Origin: Caryophanales bacterium
GTDB lineage: Bacteria > Bacillota > Bacilli > JARBTR01
Length of the DNA stretch: 64,000 bases
Assembly: GCA_029240105.1 (NCBI GenBank)
Contig: JARBTR010000009.1
Coordinates: forward strand, 61,009 to 125,008
Reading direction: 5' to 3'
Positions 53,650 to 63,285 of the stretch are shown piece by piece. The notes beneath the pieces are model-generated. The model was not told the DNA's origin. It saw nothing but the letters and a program-made list of their open reading frames with translations, and ran no database searches. Each line of letters begins with the position of its first letter. The first letter of the stretch is position 1. The translations under genes and the position numbers were made by a program.

Positions 53650-56328
53650 CTATTTTGCATCGTACCAAGTATTTCCGAAAGCAAAATCTGCTTTTAGAGG
53701 GACATTTAGTTCAATTGCGTTTTCCATTTCTTCTGGAACAATGACTTTTAAAATTTCAATTTCAGACTCAGGGCATTCAAAAATCAATTCGTCATGTACT
53801 TGAAGTAGCATTTTTGCTTGTAAGCCTTCTGCCAACAGACGGTTCTGCATCCGAATCATAGCCAATTTGATAATATCAGCTGCACTTCCTTGAATTGGTG
53901 TATTCATTGCAGTTCGCTCTGCGAATCCTCGCAAACTGAAATTACGATTATTTATATCTGGAATATATCGTCGGCGATGCAGCAGGGTTTCAACATAACC
54001 ATTACGACGGCAATCCACCACAATGTCTTTCATGTAGTCCTGAACACCTGGGAAGTTTAAGAAATACTTTTCAATAAATGAAGCCGCTTCGCGGCGTGTA
54101 ATTCCAAGATTCTGTGACAAACCAAAATCACTAATACCATAAACAATACCAAAGTTTACAGCTTTAGCTTGGCGACGCATATTTGGAGTCACTTCTTCTG
54201 CTTTCACTCCAAATACATCCATTGCAGTTTTTGTATGGATGTCCATCCCCTTTTGAAAAGCTTCTACAAGCCCTTTGTCACCAGCAATATGTGCTAACAC
54301 ACGCAATTCAATTTGTGAATAATCCGCAGCAAAGATTTTCCATCCATCAACAGACGGTACAAATGCTTCACGAATTTTACGACCCTCTTCGAGTCGAATC
54401 GGGATATTCTGTAAGTTCGGGTCAATTGAGCTTAGTCTTCCTGTTTGTGTTAATGCTTGATTAAATCGCGTATGAACTTTTCCATCTTCATGAATCACTC
54501 TCAGCAAACCTTCGACATACGTCGATTGCAGTTTACTAAGCTGACGATAATGCAAGATTTTTTCAACAATCGGATAATTTGGTGCCAATTCCTCTAGAAC
54601 ATCAGCAGCAGTGGAATATCCTGTTTTCGTCTTCTTACCAGATGGAATTCCAAGTTTTTCGAAAAGAATAACGCCTAATTGCTTTGGAGAGGCAATATTA
54701 AAATGTTCTCCTGCTAAAGTATGAATTTCGGATTCGATTTCAACTAAACTTGCTTGCAATTCTGAACTCATAGATTCTAAGCGGGTTGCGTTTACTTTAA
54801 CACCTGTCCATTCCATGTCCGCCAAAATAACTGCAAGGGGCAATTCCAAATTCATAAGTAGTTCGTATTGGCTGTTATCTTTAAGAGCCGCTACTATTTT
54901 AGGTACTATATCGTGTAAAATTCTCGCTTTTTCTGCTACAAATCTTGCTAATTGTTCACTGTCAGGAACAGCTTTTTTTACACCTTTTCCATAAAAATCT
55001 TCATCTGATTTCAATGGGACATCACTAAAACTGCGAACCACAGAGGCCACATCATCGTCTTTTTCAGAAGGGTTTATAATATAGGAAGCCAAAATTGAAT
55101 CGAATTCGATTCCCTTCATCTCAATCCCATGACGGCGCAAGACAACAATTGTCGCTTTTGCGTCATAAGCAGATTTCTTTTTATTCTCATCAAGTGCCCA
55201 TGTCTTGAAAAGATCGCAACTTGTTGCAACGTCAATTGGGACATAAAAACAGCCCTTATCAGAAGCTAAACCAATCCCTATAACATCACTATTAAAGTAA
55301 TTTTCACCAAAAAACTCAACAAATATTGTCATCCTATCTGTAAACATTTCTGGTTTCATTTCGGAACAAATTTCATATGAAAAATCATGAATAGGTGCTG
55401 ATTGACTTGAAGTCGTGCTTTCACCGTTACCATCCAAATCAAAAGCTATATTTACATCTGCTAGCTCAGCATCAAGTCGAGCAATAAATGATTTCATGCC
55501 CATTTCTTTATAAAAGGCACGTAACTTTTCTTTATTCACGCCATGGTAGTGAATACCGTCTAATTCAATTGTTAATGGTGTATCTGTCTTAATAGTTGCT
55601 AAACGTTTACTAAGAATGGCTTGATCGCGGAACGTTGTTAAGTTCTCAACAAGTTTTTTTCCTGAGATAGCATTTGTTGAATTCAGAACATTTTCAACTG
55701 ACCCATACTCATGTAAAAGTTTCAAGGCAGTTTTCTCCCCAACACCAGGAACTCCAGGTATATTATCTGATGTATCTCCCATTAAACCTTTTAAATCTAT
55801 AATCTGAAGTGGTTCTAAATTATATTTTTCACGAACAAATTCTGGAGTATAATCATCCGTTTCTGTTAAACCTTTACGCGTAATAGATACGGTGATTTTA
55901 TCTGTAGCTAACTGCGTCAAATCTCGATCACCGGAAACGATTTTGACCTCAAACCCATCTTGTTCAGCTTGTCGTGCCAAAGTACCGATGATATCATCCG
56001 CTTCGTAATTTTCAAGTTCGTAATGTTCAATGCCATGCGCAGTAAGCATCTCACGAATGAATGGAAATTGTTCTGTTAGTTCATGTGGTGTCTGTTGACG
56101 GCCGCCTTTATACTCTTCGAAAAATTCATGCCGGAATGTAGTTCTTCCCGCATCAAAAGCAACCAATGCATGTGTTGGTTGTTCATCTTTTAATATCTTG
56201 TTTAACATGTTCGCAAATCCGTAAATAGCATTTGTGTGAATGCCTTTATGGTTGCTTAGTAGTGGCATAGCAAAAAATGCGCGAAAAGCAATGCTAAATC
56301 CATCTATCAAAACTAATTTTTTTATCAT
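53650..56328 (-). CDS. polA: DNA polymerase I
   Basis: 892 residues, slightly longer than Bacillus PolA (about 880). N-terminal 5'-3' exonuclease with VLIDGFSIAFRAFFA, GDRDLTQL and GVPGVGEKTA; a middle exonuclease-like domain without the catalytic Asp-x-Glu (IFVEFFGEN); C-terminal polymerase with ADYSQIELR, RRQAKAVNFGIVYG and QVHDELIFECP. The inactive proofreading domain is usual for Bacillus. Expected order phoPR-polA is kept. Confidence 0.97.
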   Translation of the reverse strand: MIKKLVLIDGFSIAFRAFFAMPLLSNHKGIHTNAIYGFANMLNKILKDEQPTHALVAFDAGRTTFRHEFFEEYKGGRQQTPHELTEQFPFIREMLTAHGIEHYELENYEADDIIGTLARQAEQDGFEVKIVSGDRDLTQLATDKITVSITRKGLTETDDYTPEFVREKYNLEPLQIIDLKGLMGDTSDNIPGVPGVGEKTALKLLHEYGSVENVLNSTNAISGKKLVENLTTFRDQAILSKRLATIKTDTPLTIELDGIHYHGVNKEKLRAFYKEMGMKSFIARLDAELADVNIAFDLDGNGESTTSSQSAPIHDFSYEICSEMKPEMFTDRMTIFVEFFGENYFNSDVIGIGLASDKGCFYVPIDVATSCDLFKTWALDENKKKSAYDAKATIVVLRRHGIEMKGIEFDSILASYIINPSEKDDDVASVVRSFSDVPLKSDEDFYGKGVKKAVPDSEQLARFVAEKARILHDIVPKIVAALKDNSQYELLMNLELPLAVILADMEWTGVKVNATRLESMSSELQASLVEIESEIHTLAGEHFNIASPKQLGVILFEKLGIPSGKKTKTGYSTAADVLEELAPNYPIVEKILHYRQLSKLQSTYVEGLLRVIHEDGKVHTRFNQALTQTGRLSSIDPNLQNIPIRLEEGRKIREAFVPSVDGWKIFAADYSQIELRVLAHIAGDKGLVEAFQKGMDIHTKTAMDVFGVKAEEVTPNMRRQAKAVNFGIVYGISDFGLSQNLGITRREAASFIEKYFLNFPGVQDYMKDIVVDCRRNGYVETLLHRRRYIPDINNRNFSLRGFAERTAMNTPIQGSAADIIKLAMIRMQNRLLAEGLQAKMLLQVHDELIFECPESEIEILKVIVPEEMENAIELNVPLKADFAFGNTWYDAK

Positions 56329-56361
56329 TTTCTACCTCTATGTATGTAAGATATTATTCTT

Positions 56362-57765
56362 TTACTTCGAAAAACTCACTTTAAATGTCGTGCCTTTTCC
56401 TACTTCACTTTCAACTGAAATTTGACCATTATGTACTTCCATAATATGTTTTACAATTGCAAGACCTAGTCCTGTTCCACCTTGAGCCCTACTTCTCGCT
56501 TTATCAACTCGATAGAAGCGCTCAAAAACACGAGGAATTACTGACTCTTCAATACCAATTCCGAAGTCTTGAACGAGAATTGTCACAAACTTCTCTGTTT
56601 CATTTAAATGCACAATGACCTCTGAATCTTCAAATGAATAGGAAATTGCATTGGATACCAAATTTATGATAACTTGTTTCATTCGGAATGGATCTGCTTT
56701 ACAGAACATTTTTTCTTTTTCTCTATCTATTACAAGTGCGACGTTTCTTTTTTCCGCCTTTTTGTGAAGAATAGCAAACGTTTCTTTTACAATTGAAACA
56801 ACTTCTACTTCTTGTATATCAAGCTGATACCCGTCTTTTTCAACAATTGAAAGCTCCAATAAATCTCCAATGATTCGTTGCAAACGTTCACTTTCGGAAT
56901 GGATAATTTGTAAAAATTGCTCTAAGATTTCCGGATCATTTTTAGCTCCGTCTAATAAAGTTTCGGCAAAACCTTTAAGTGAAGTGATTGGGGTCTTTAA
57001 TTCATGAGAAACATTTGCAACAAAATCTTTTCGGATATTTTCAAGTCGCTTTATTTCAGATATATCATGATATACGACTAGGACACCCTTCCAAATATTA
57101 TCTTTTGAAAATATGGGCTCACCTGCAACATAAAATGATTTGTTTTCTAATTCAAAAGGTATTTCAACTGTAATTTTGTCACTTTTTTCAGTAATAAAAA
57201 CTGTGTCTATTAACATTTTTATATCAGGGCTTTGCAGCCCTTGATAATAAGGTTTGTTCAGTAAGTCAATCTCATTTACATTAAAAAGGTTACGAAATGT
57301 ACGGTTTATAAGTGAAATATTTCCTTGAGCATCAATAAACACAAGACCAGAACCAATATTCTCAATGAGTGTTTCTAAACGTATTTTTTCTGTATCATTT
57401 ACATTTTTAAGACTATGTAGCATTTCTGTTAAATGAGAAATCGAATTTGTAAAATGCACTTCATTATCAGAATAGAGATCCTCAATTTTCGAACCTGAAA
57501 TATGTTGAAGTAAGTGATTCGCTACTTCAGTAGCATCTTTAATAGGTTTCATAAATTGGCGGAGAGAATACCGAATCGAAAAAAACAGGGTTGCAACCAA
57601 TACAATAAAACCTAATCCTAAGGAGATCCATATCATCTCTATGTAGTTATTTTTATCTACGAAAGATAATTCAATCATTACCCAATTGACAAGAAACATG
57701 CCTAAGAAAACTAAAAAAGCAATCCCGGCAATCTCCATTAGCAATTTAACCTGAAGTTTTTTCAT
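56362..57765 (-). CDS. phoR: Sensor histidine kinase PhoR, lacking a large extracytoplasmic domain
   Basis: 467 residues against about 580 in B. subtilis. Two helices (about 9-32 and 44-63) are separated by only about ten residues, so the usual extracytoplasmic PAS-like domain is absent. Then HAMP, PAS (IENIGSGLVFIDAQGNI), the phospho-His in VSHELKTPITSLKGF, and the N, G1 and G2 boxes (NLVSNAISYS, DFGIGIEE, GGTGLGLAIV). It overlaps phoP as ATGA. Signal input may come through membrane or cytoplasmic parts. Confidence 0.88.
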   Translation of the reverse strand: MKKLQVKLLMEIAGIAFLVFLGMFLVNWVMIELSFVDKNNYIEMIWISLGLGFIVLVATLFFSIRYSLRQFMKPIKDATEVANHLLQHISGSKIEDLYSDNEVHFTNSISHLTEMLHSLKNVNDTEKIRLETLIENIGSGLVFIDAQGNISLINRTFRNLFNVNEIDLLNKPYYQGLQSPDIKMLIDTVFITEKSDKITVEIPFELENKSFYVAGEPIFSKDNIWKGVLVVYHDISEIKRLENIRKDFVANVSHELKTPITSLKGFAETLLDGAKNDPEILEQFLQIIHSESERLQRIIGDLLELSIVEKDGYQLDIQEVEVVSIVKETFAILHKKAEKRNVALVIDREKEKMFCKADPFRMKQVIINLVSNAISYSFEDSEVIVHLNETEKFVTILVQDFGIGIEESVIPRVFERFYRVDKARSRAQGGTGLGLAIVKHIMEVHNGQISVESEVGKGTTFKVSFSK

Positions 57766-58490
57766 GATAATGGAACCTCCATTTTATACCCAAAACCTCG
57801 AACCGTTTTAATGTATTTAGGATTTCTTGTATCTGACTCTATTTTTTCGCGTAGATTGCTGATATGAACATCCACAATTCTTGTATCTCCAGCAAAATCG
57901 TAATTCCAAACGTCCTTAAGTAGCTTTTCACGATTAAAAGTAACACCTGGTTGTCGCATCAAAAATAATAAGAGCTCAAATTCCTTTTTCGTTAAGTCCA
58001 TTTTATTTCCTCGGAAATAAGCCTCAAACAAATCTGGAATTACTTCAACGTCACCAATAGTTAACCCATTCTTGTGATTTGGATTTACATTACTTTTCTT
58101 TTGTGAAGATGCATCTAGAGTAGAAAATTCCGTTCTACGAATCATTGCCTTTACCTTAGCAACAACTTCACGCGGACTAAAAGGTTTGGTCATGTAATCA
58201 TCTGCGCCAATGTCTAACCCTTTTAGTTTATCTGTTTCTTCTCCTAATGCTGAAAGCATTAAAACGGGTGTGTAATTCTTTCTTTCACGCAGATTTTTAC
58301 AGATATCAGTTCCTAGCATGGACGGAAGCATGATATCTAATAAAATGACATCAAACTTTTGTACCAATGCAATTTCAAGTCCAACGACTCCATCATCTGC
58401 AGTTTGCACCTCAAAACCAGCCTGTTCTAAATTGTATTTCAACAAAGTTAAGATCGGAAATTCATCTTCTACTACTAATATTTTGTTCAT
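57762..58490 (-). CDS. phoP: Response regulator PhoP
   Basis: 242 residues, OmpR type. Receiver with acidic pocket EDE, phospho-Asp in VILLDIMLPSM, conserved Lys in TKPFSPREVV; winged-helix C-terminal domain ending VRGFGYKMEVP. With PhoR it controls phosphate-starvation genes. Upstream of phoR-polA as in other Planococcaceae/Bacillaceae. Confidence 0.93.
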   Translation of the reverse strand: MNKILVVEDEFPILTLLKYNLEQAGFEVQTADDGVVGLEIALVQKFDVILLDIMLPSMLGTDICKNLRERKNYTPVLMLSALGEETDKLKGLDIGADDYMTKPFSPREVVAKVKAMIRRTEFSTLDASSQKKSNVNPNHKNGLTIGDVEVIPDLFEAYFRGNKMDLTKKEFELLLFLMRQPGVTFNREKLLKDVWNYDFAGDTRIVDVHISNLREKIESDTRNPKYIKTVRGFGYKMEVPLS

Positions 58491-58671
58491 CTTTTCACGT
58501 CATTTCAAAAAATTAATAAATCTACTTTCATTATAGGTTAGCTTAGCTTGATGTACTAGCCTTTTCAGTCGTAATTTCATTTGACTATTTAGAAACATTT
58601 GTTGATTATTTCGTTAATTTATATGTATATATAAGGTATAAGAATTTATAGAAAGGTAGGAAGTATAGAAC

Positions 58672-58902
58672 ATGGTTGGACTGATTATTTTAATCACTAT
58701 GGCTTTTGTAGCGTATTTCATATTTACAATAACAAAAACAAAAATAATGAAGTTTATTTTAGCTCCTATCATTAGTCTTTTATACGGAATTATGCTTTTC
58801 TTTATTGGTATGGGCATAAGCGATATCGTATTTCTTGCTCTTGTATTATTGCCAGTTATTATAGTTATTTTTTATCTAATTTTGATGAAGATTAAAAAGT
58901 AG
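58672..58902 (+). CDS. Small three-span membrane protein, function unknown
   Basis: 76 residues, almost wholly hydrophobic, with three helices (about 2-22, 26-46, 50-73) and a basic end (MKIKK). ATG follows AGGTAGGAAG. No family recognised. Confidence 0.55.
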   Translation: MVGLIILITMAFVAYFIFTITKTKIMKFILAPIISLLYGIMLFFIGMGISDIVFLALVLLPVIIVIFYLILMKIKK

Positions 58903-58928
58903 TTAAAATAAATAATGGAATAATAGTC

Positions 58929-58964
58929 AAAAGTGGCTTACCTCTAGAGGTAAGCCACTTTTTT
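58929..58964. terminator. Bidirectional terminator
   Basis: Perfect AAAGTGGCTTACCTC/GAGGTAAGCCACTTT with a 2-4-base loop and T-runs on both strands, between converging genes. Confidence 0.88.
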
Positions 58965-59019
58965 GGGTAAATATAAATATTTTAACTGATACTTTAGTTT
59001 AATCAATTATTTCTTTAAG

Positions 59020-61077
59020 TTACTCTTTAAAACTATAAGGGGCCATATAATCTATTTGAAAACCAATTCTACGAGTATTGTTGACAGTCCAAATCTGGTA
59101 CGTGTTATCACTTAAATCTATTTTCACATAATAAATGTGTTTTTCGGTTGCAAATTCTGGACTGCGTAGATACTTCTCGATTTGCTCCTTATCGGTCACG
59201 ATTATTTTATCTTTTGGCGTGTCAAAAATTTCAGAAATACTTTTTCCACCTTGAACTTCACTCTTTATACTTCTATAAGCGCCAGGAACTGGAGAATTTG
59301 TCTCTAGCATGTTTAACTTACTTTGCTCAGAATTATTTTCATCTGCTTGAACAATCGTCATTTTACTGACTTGTTGAGAATTCAACACGAGACGATCAAG
59401 GTAATTTTTATCTTTGAGCCAAGCCATTGTGTTATCGTATCGAGATGGTAAATTAAACTGAATTGTTGGCATATATGGTGAATATTCGATAGTTAAAGTG
59501 ATTAAATTGTAAGATGGTTTTTCATTTATATTACCTTTTTCTTGTTCGATATCCTTTTTGATGCAATATAACAATCCCTTAATTGCTTCTGAATCTCCTA
59601 ACATTACTTGAGGCTGCTCTGCATGAAACACACCGTTCAAACTAACGTTTTTCATTTTAGATACAGTAGATTCTAGATAATTCACATAACTTAAATCAGC
59701 TTCTTTTGAGAGGAGAATTTCTCTAGACTTCTGAAACAATTCCGTATTGGAACCGATGCTATACTCACGAACCAACTTAGATCCATCTTTTAAGTTATAT
59801 GCAATTTTTAAATTGTTTGTTGAAAAAGAAACTGCTAAGTCTGGCTTTTCTTTTAATATTTGTTTATGCAAATCAATGATTTCTTTAATGGATTCTTCAG
59901 ATTTAAACGTAGTGATGCCATTGCTACTATTCGGTAAATTTCCTAAAAAATTCGTTCCATCTGTCATAGCAACACTTTGAACTTTATCATGCTGTGGTAC
60001 TTTTTCCACAAATCCAAAGAGATCAAGTTTAATAAATCCGCCAATTGCAACCATAATTACAATGAAAATAGCAAACCCTTTCCATTGTTTAATTCTCCAT
60101 GTTTTTTGAATTAGGATTTCTGCAATCCAGTAACCAAAGAATGTACCAATGAACAATCCAAAATACATCCACTCGGTACCTCTAGCAAACCCCTCGTAGA
60201 AAGTTCCTCCAAGCACCATACCGACAAATGTTAAGGAGTATTTAAACACAGGTGGAAGAATTCTGAAAATAAATGCTTTTCCAGATGCTTCACTCGGACG
60301 AATTTTATATAGATAATAGGTCGAAATCGGTAAAATCACGATTAGTGCACTGTAGACAATCCACTCGACGGTTAAAATATCTGTAACAAAAAAACTAGTA
60401 ATTGGAGAAAGATGCTCCGTACTTGTTTCTAATAAATACTTTGAGGATAGACCATAAAGCAAGTGACGAAGCAGGTTAAAAGTTAGATAAAAAATTGCGT
60501 AAGGTATTAACAAAATAAAATATGTTACAAAACCATGGGATAGAGGGTTTCCGGTAATCATCCCGACAAACGCACCTATATAAAATAAAACCAAGGTAAA
60601 CATGATTGTTCGGGCAAACCAATACAGGTAGTCATTACCATTAAACAATTCTGGCAAACCAGCTAAATGTTGAGACACATACGTTGTTAAGCCCACTAAA
60701 AGTATTGAACCAACAAGAAGGATCGTCCCACATCCAAGGTAATGAGCCAGAAGTGACTTTCGCGAAATAGGTGCAGAATGAATAAAGTCTGTTGAGTACT
60801 TATCTGTTAAATAGTTAAATAAATACAAAGTGAGGAGGATTGGGCAAATTAAGTAAATGAACCCTTGATACTCCATACCAAGATGTAAAATATCTTCATA
60901 ACTTGGACCTGCTTTAATATTAGAGAATTCATCCACACCGAACATCGAGGCTTGAATATAAAGTCCAACAGGCATTGCAAGAAACAGAATAAGAAAATGT
61001 ACTACTCCTACCCAGCCTGTTCTTCTTAGAATTTGTTTTACAAGCTCTCCATTAATCCATTTTGTTCGTAATTTCAT
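59020..61077 (-). CDS. ABC transporter permease (YtrC/D-like), large
   Basis: 685 residues from the ATG at 61077 preceded by GGGAGGTG; it overlaps the ATPase gene by 26 bases. About six membrane helices in residues 20-270 form an ABC-2-type permease, two or three further helices to about 360, then a long extracytoplasmic/soluble domain of about 320 residues. This fusion-like length exceeds the usual 300-320-residue YtrC/YtrD proteins. Third gene of the GntR-ABC operon. Confidence 0.75.
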   Translation of the reverse strand: MKLRTKWINGELVKQILRRTGWVGVVHFLILFLAMPVGLYIQASMFGVDEFSNIKAGPSYEDILHLGMEYQGFIYLICPILLTLYLFNYLTDKYSTDFIHSAPISRKSLLAHYLGCGTILLVGSILLVGLTTYVSQHLAGLPELFNGNDYLYWFARTIMFTLVLFYIGAFVGMITGNPLSHGFVTYFILLIPYAIFYLTFNLLRHLLYGLSSKYLLETSTEHLSPITSFFVTDILTVEWIVYSALIVILPISTYYLYKIRPSEASGKAFIFRILPPVFKYSLTFVGMVLGGTFYEGFARGTEWMYFGLFIGTFFGYWIAEILIQKTWRIKQWKGFAIFIVIMVAIGGFIKLDLFGFVEKVPQHDKVQSVAMTDGTNFLGNLPNSSNGITTFKSEESIKEIIDLHKQILKEKPDLAVSFSTNNLKIAYNLKDGSKLVREYSIGSNTELFQKSREILLSKEADLSYVNYLESTVSKMKNVSLNGVFHAEQPQVMLGDSEAIKGLLYCIKKDIEQEKGNINEKPSYNLITLTIEYSPYMPTIQFNLPSRYDNTMAWLKDKNYLDRLVLNSQQVSKMTIVQADENNSEQSKLNMLETNSPVPGAYRSIKSEVQGGKSISEIFDTPKDKIIVTDKEQIEKYLRSPEFATEKHIYYVKIDLSDNTYQIWTVNNTRRIGFQIDYMAPYSFKE

Positions 61078-61951
61078 AGCCAACACCTCCCATTTCATGG
61101 ATAAACACTTCTTCAAGTGTTAAAGGTAGTACATCTATTAAAACGGGGTTGAAAGATTCAAGTGTCCGCTTGATTTCTTCAAGATCTCCACGAACCACGC
61201 ATAGAATGACACTTCCACGTTTTTCTTGACTTTTTAGCTCAATTTTTTCAAAAATACCCTCCGGAATTTCACCTTTAAAAGCAATTTGAATTTTATGAAT
61301 ATCGGATTTTAAATCATCTAATTCACTCTCTAATAGAACTTTTCCTTCATGTAAAATTCCTACAGTGTCACAAATATCTTCCACTTCATTTAAGTTGTGA
61401 GAAGAGATGATAACGGTCATTTTCCGTTCTGCTACTTCGTCAATTATGAGATGGCGGATATGGTGACGCATAACAGGATCAAGTCCATCCATTGGTTCAT
61501 CTAGTAGAAGTACTCTCGGCATCGTAGAAAAAGCTAGCCAGAAGGCAACTTGACGCTGCATCCCTTTTGACAGACGATGAATCTTCTTGTTCACATCAAT
61601 TTTAATTGTTTTGGCAAGTTGCTCAAACCGTTCATCACTCCAATTTACGTACAAGCTCTTATAATAATTTGCCATTTGTTTAATTGTGTATTGAGGTAAT
61701 GAGTACGGTATATCAGGAATAAAGAAAATATCTTGTTTGAGTGCTATGTTTTCAAAAACCTCTTGCCCTGCAATTTGTACACTTCCGTGGGTTGGTTTGT
61801 AGATCCCAGACAAAACTTTTAGAAGAGTTGTTTTCCCAGCACCATTGGATCCCAACAGTCCGTAAATAGATGCTTGTTTAACTTGCAAATGAACATTCGA
61901 GAGTGCATATTGATTATCGTATTTTTTGGAAACATTATTCATTTGAATCAT
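61052..61951 (-). CDS. ABC transporter ATP-binding protein (YtrB-like)
   Basis: 299 residues. Walker A GSNGAGKTT, Q-loop region, signature LSKGMQRQ (a variant of LSGGQ seen in YtrB), Walker B VLLLDEPMDGLDP and switch His in ISSHN. Forms an exporter/efflux complex with the downstream permease. It begins two bases after the GntR gene stop, consistent with a ytrA-ytrB-like operon controlled by the regulator. Confidence 0.87.
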   Translation of the reverse strand: MIQMNNVSKKYDNQYALSNVHLQVKQASIYGLLGSNGAGKTTLLKVLSGIYKPTHGSVQIAGQEVFENIALKQDIFFIPDIPYSLPQYTIKQMANYYKSLYVNWSDERFEQLAKTIKIDVNKKIHRLSKGMQRQVAFWLAFSTMPRVLLLDEPMDGLDPVMRHHIRHLIIDEVAERKMTVIISSHNLNEVEDICDTVGILHEGKVLLESELDDLKSDIHKIQIAFKGEIPEGIFEKIELKSQEKRGSVILCVVRGDLEEIKRTLESFNPVLIDVLPLTLEEVFIHEMGGVGYEITNKMD

Positions 61952-61953
61952 GT

Positions 61954-62361
61954 TTACTTCCCCTCCTTTAGACTTTGGGATTGACTCACATTATCGAGTC
62001 CATTTTCAATTTCTGTGATGAATTGCATCATTTGTTCTTTTGTAACACCAAGAAAAAGAGCTTCAGCAATCGGTTTCGATATTTCTTCTTTTATCCGAGC
62101 TATCTTTATAGCCTTTTTCTCTTGCAAATCTGAATTAACAAAACTCCCCTTACCAGGAACCGTGTAAGAATAGCCTTGGTTTTCCAACTCTCGAAAAGCT
62201 TTTTGGATGGTGTTTGGATTAATAGAAATTTCTGATGCTAGTTGCCTAACGGATGGAAGCTGTTCATCTGGTTTTAGGATATCATTGATTATAAGTTCCT
62301 TCAGTTTATCTACGAGTTGTTCATAAATTGGTTTACGACTTCTTAAATCGAGTTCAAACAT
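61954..62361 (-). CDS. GntR family regulator (YtrA-like)
   Basis: 135 residues from the ATG at 62361, preceded by AAAGGAGATGAT; longer frames begin upstream of the promoter. Winged helix YEQLVDKLKELIINDILKPDEQLPSVRQLASEISINPNTIQKAF and a short effector-free tail, as in YtrA-type GntR proteins (about 130 aa) that repress ABC operons induced by cell-wall antibiotics such as lipid II-binding compounds. First gene of the operon. Confidence 0.87.
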   Translation of the reverse strand: MFELDLRSRKPIYEQLVDKLKELIINDILKPDEQLPSVRQLASEISINPNTIQKAFRELENQGYSYTVPGKGSFVNSDLQEKKAIKIARIKEEISKPIAEALFLGVTKEQMMQFITEIENGLDNVSQSQSLKEGK

Positions 62362-62396
62362 ATCTGCTATCATCTCCTTTCTTTTTAAGCTTGTAT

Positions 62397-62419
62397 CTGT
62401 ATTACCTGTATCAACTGTA
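62397..62419. promoter_or_regulatory. Three direct repeats CTGTA at 9-bp spacing in the GntR promoter
   Basis: CTGTA occurs at 62397, 62406 and 62415 (TACAG on the minus strand), overlapping a candidate minus-strand promoter TTGTTA-16-TAATAC. The spacing is regular, so it may be the operator for the YtrA-like regulator. Confidence 0.45.
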
Positions 62420-62493
62420 CTAACAATGCTATTACAGTTAGTATATTCTTGAGTTTTAGTTTTTGCAACAAATTTATTTTTACAACAAAAAAC

Positions 62494-62531
62494 AGACAAT
62501 CCAGTTGAACTAAAACAACTGGGTTGCCTGT
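62494..62531 (-). terminator. Terminator of mgsA
   Basis: CAGGCAACCCAGTTG paired with CAACTGGATTGTCTG (minus strand), followed by TTTTTT. Confidence 0.82.
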
Positions 62532-62547
62532 AAAAGTAACTAAATAC

Positions 62548-63009
62548 TTATAACGATTCTGCTCGCTTTTTAACAATGGCAGCGTAATCTACCACATGGT
62601 GCTCATAATCTTCATCCATTAAAGGGGAGGTAATCATAAAGTCAGCTGAAGAGATATTACTCGCCATGGGAATATCGTAAACTTGAGCAATTCTTAGAAG
62701 TGCCTTTACATCTGGATCATGTGGCTGTGCTTTTAAGGGATCTGAAAAAAATACGATAAAATCAATTTTTCCTTCCACTATTTTCGCGCCGATTTGTTGG
62801 TCACCACCAAGGGGGCCACTGCTATAACCCTCTACATATAAACCCGTTCTTGCTGCTATCATATGAGCAGTCGTACCCGTTCCAAACAAAAAGTGTTTTT
62901 CAAGGATGGATTTATTTTTCTCACACCAATCCATCATTTCAGCCTTTTTACCATCATGTGCAATAAGTGCTATTTTCTTTTTCTTTCCAATAATTTTTTT
63001 ATTTTGCAT
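62548..63009 (-). CDS. mgsA: Methylglyoxal synthase
   Basis: 153 residues. KKIALIAHDGKK start, phosphate-binding FGTGTTAHMI, catalytic Asp in SGPLGGDQQIGAKI, and FFSDPLKAQPHDPDVKALLR. Converts dihydroxyacetone phosphate to methylglyoxal, relieving sugar-phosphate stress. About 15 residues longer at both ends than B. subtilis MgsA. ATG follows GGGGAG. Confidence 0.94.
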   Translation of the reverse strand: MQNKKIIGKKKKIALIAHDGKKAEMMDWCEKNKSILEKHFLFGTGTTAHMIAARTGLYVEGYSSGPLGGDQQIGAKIVEGKIDFIVFFSDPLKAQPHDPDVKALLRIAQVYDIPMASNISSADFMITSPLMDEDYEHHVVDYAAIVKKRAESL

Positions 63010-63033
63010 TTGTATTTACTCCCCATTTAAAAC

Positions 63034-63285
63034 TTATAATTTTTCTATTAAATATGGTACAGAGTTAAAAGTATAGATTTTTTCTCGTAACTGATTCTCC
63101 TCAAAAATTAAAAGACAAGGTACACTTTCAATATAATACTTCTCTGCTAAATTTTTATGAAAATTTAAATTATATTCTTCTATCAAAAAGTTCGGCCTTA
63201 ACTCTCGTAAAACTTGTATCATTTTGCTAGCCACTTTACAGGTTCCACACATTGGTATATATACATAAATCGCAGATTTAGACAT
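63034..63285 (-). CDS. Small thioredoxin-like protein
   Basis: 83 residues from the ATG at 63285. YIPMCGTCKVASKMIQVL holds the CGTC active-site motif directly after the first strand, and VESVPCLLIF (here IESVPCLLIF) supplies the cis-Pro. A short thioredoxin fold lacking the first helix; probably a disulfide oxidoreductase or redox partner. TAATG overlap with the upstream oxidoreductase gene. Confidence 0.83.
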   Translation of the reverse strand: MSKSAIYVYIPMCGTCKVASKMIQVLRELRPNFLIEEYNLNFHKNLAEKYYIESVPCLLIFEENQLREKIYTFNSVPYLIEKL

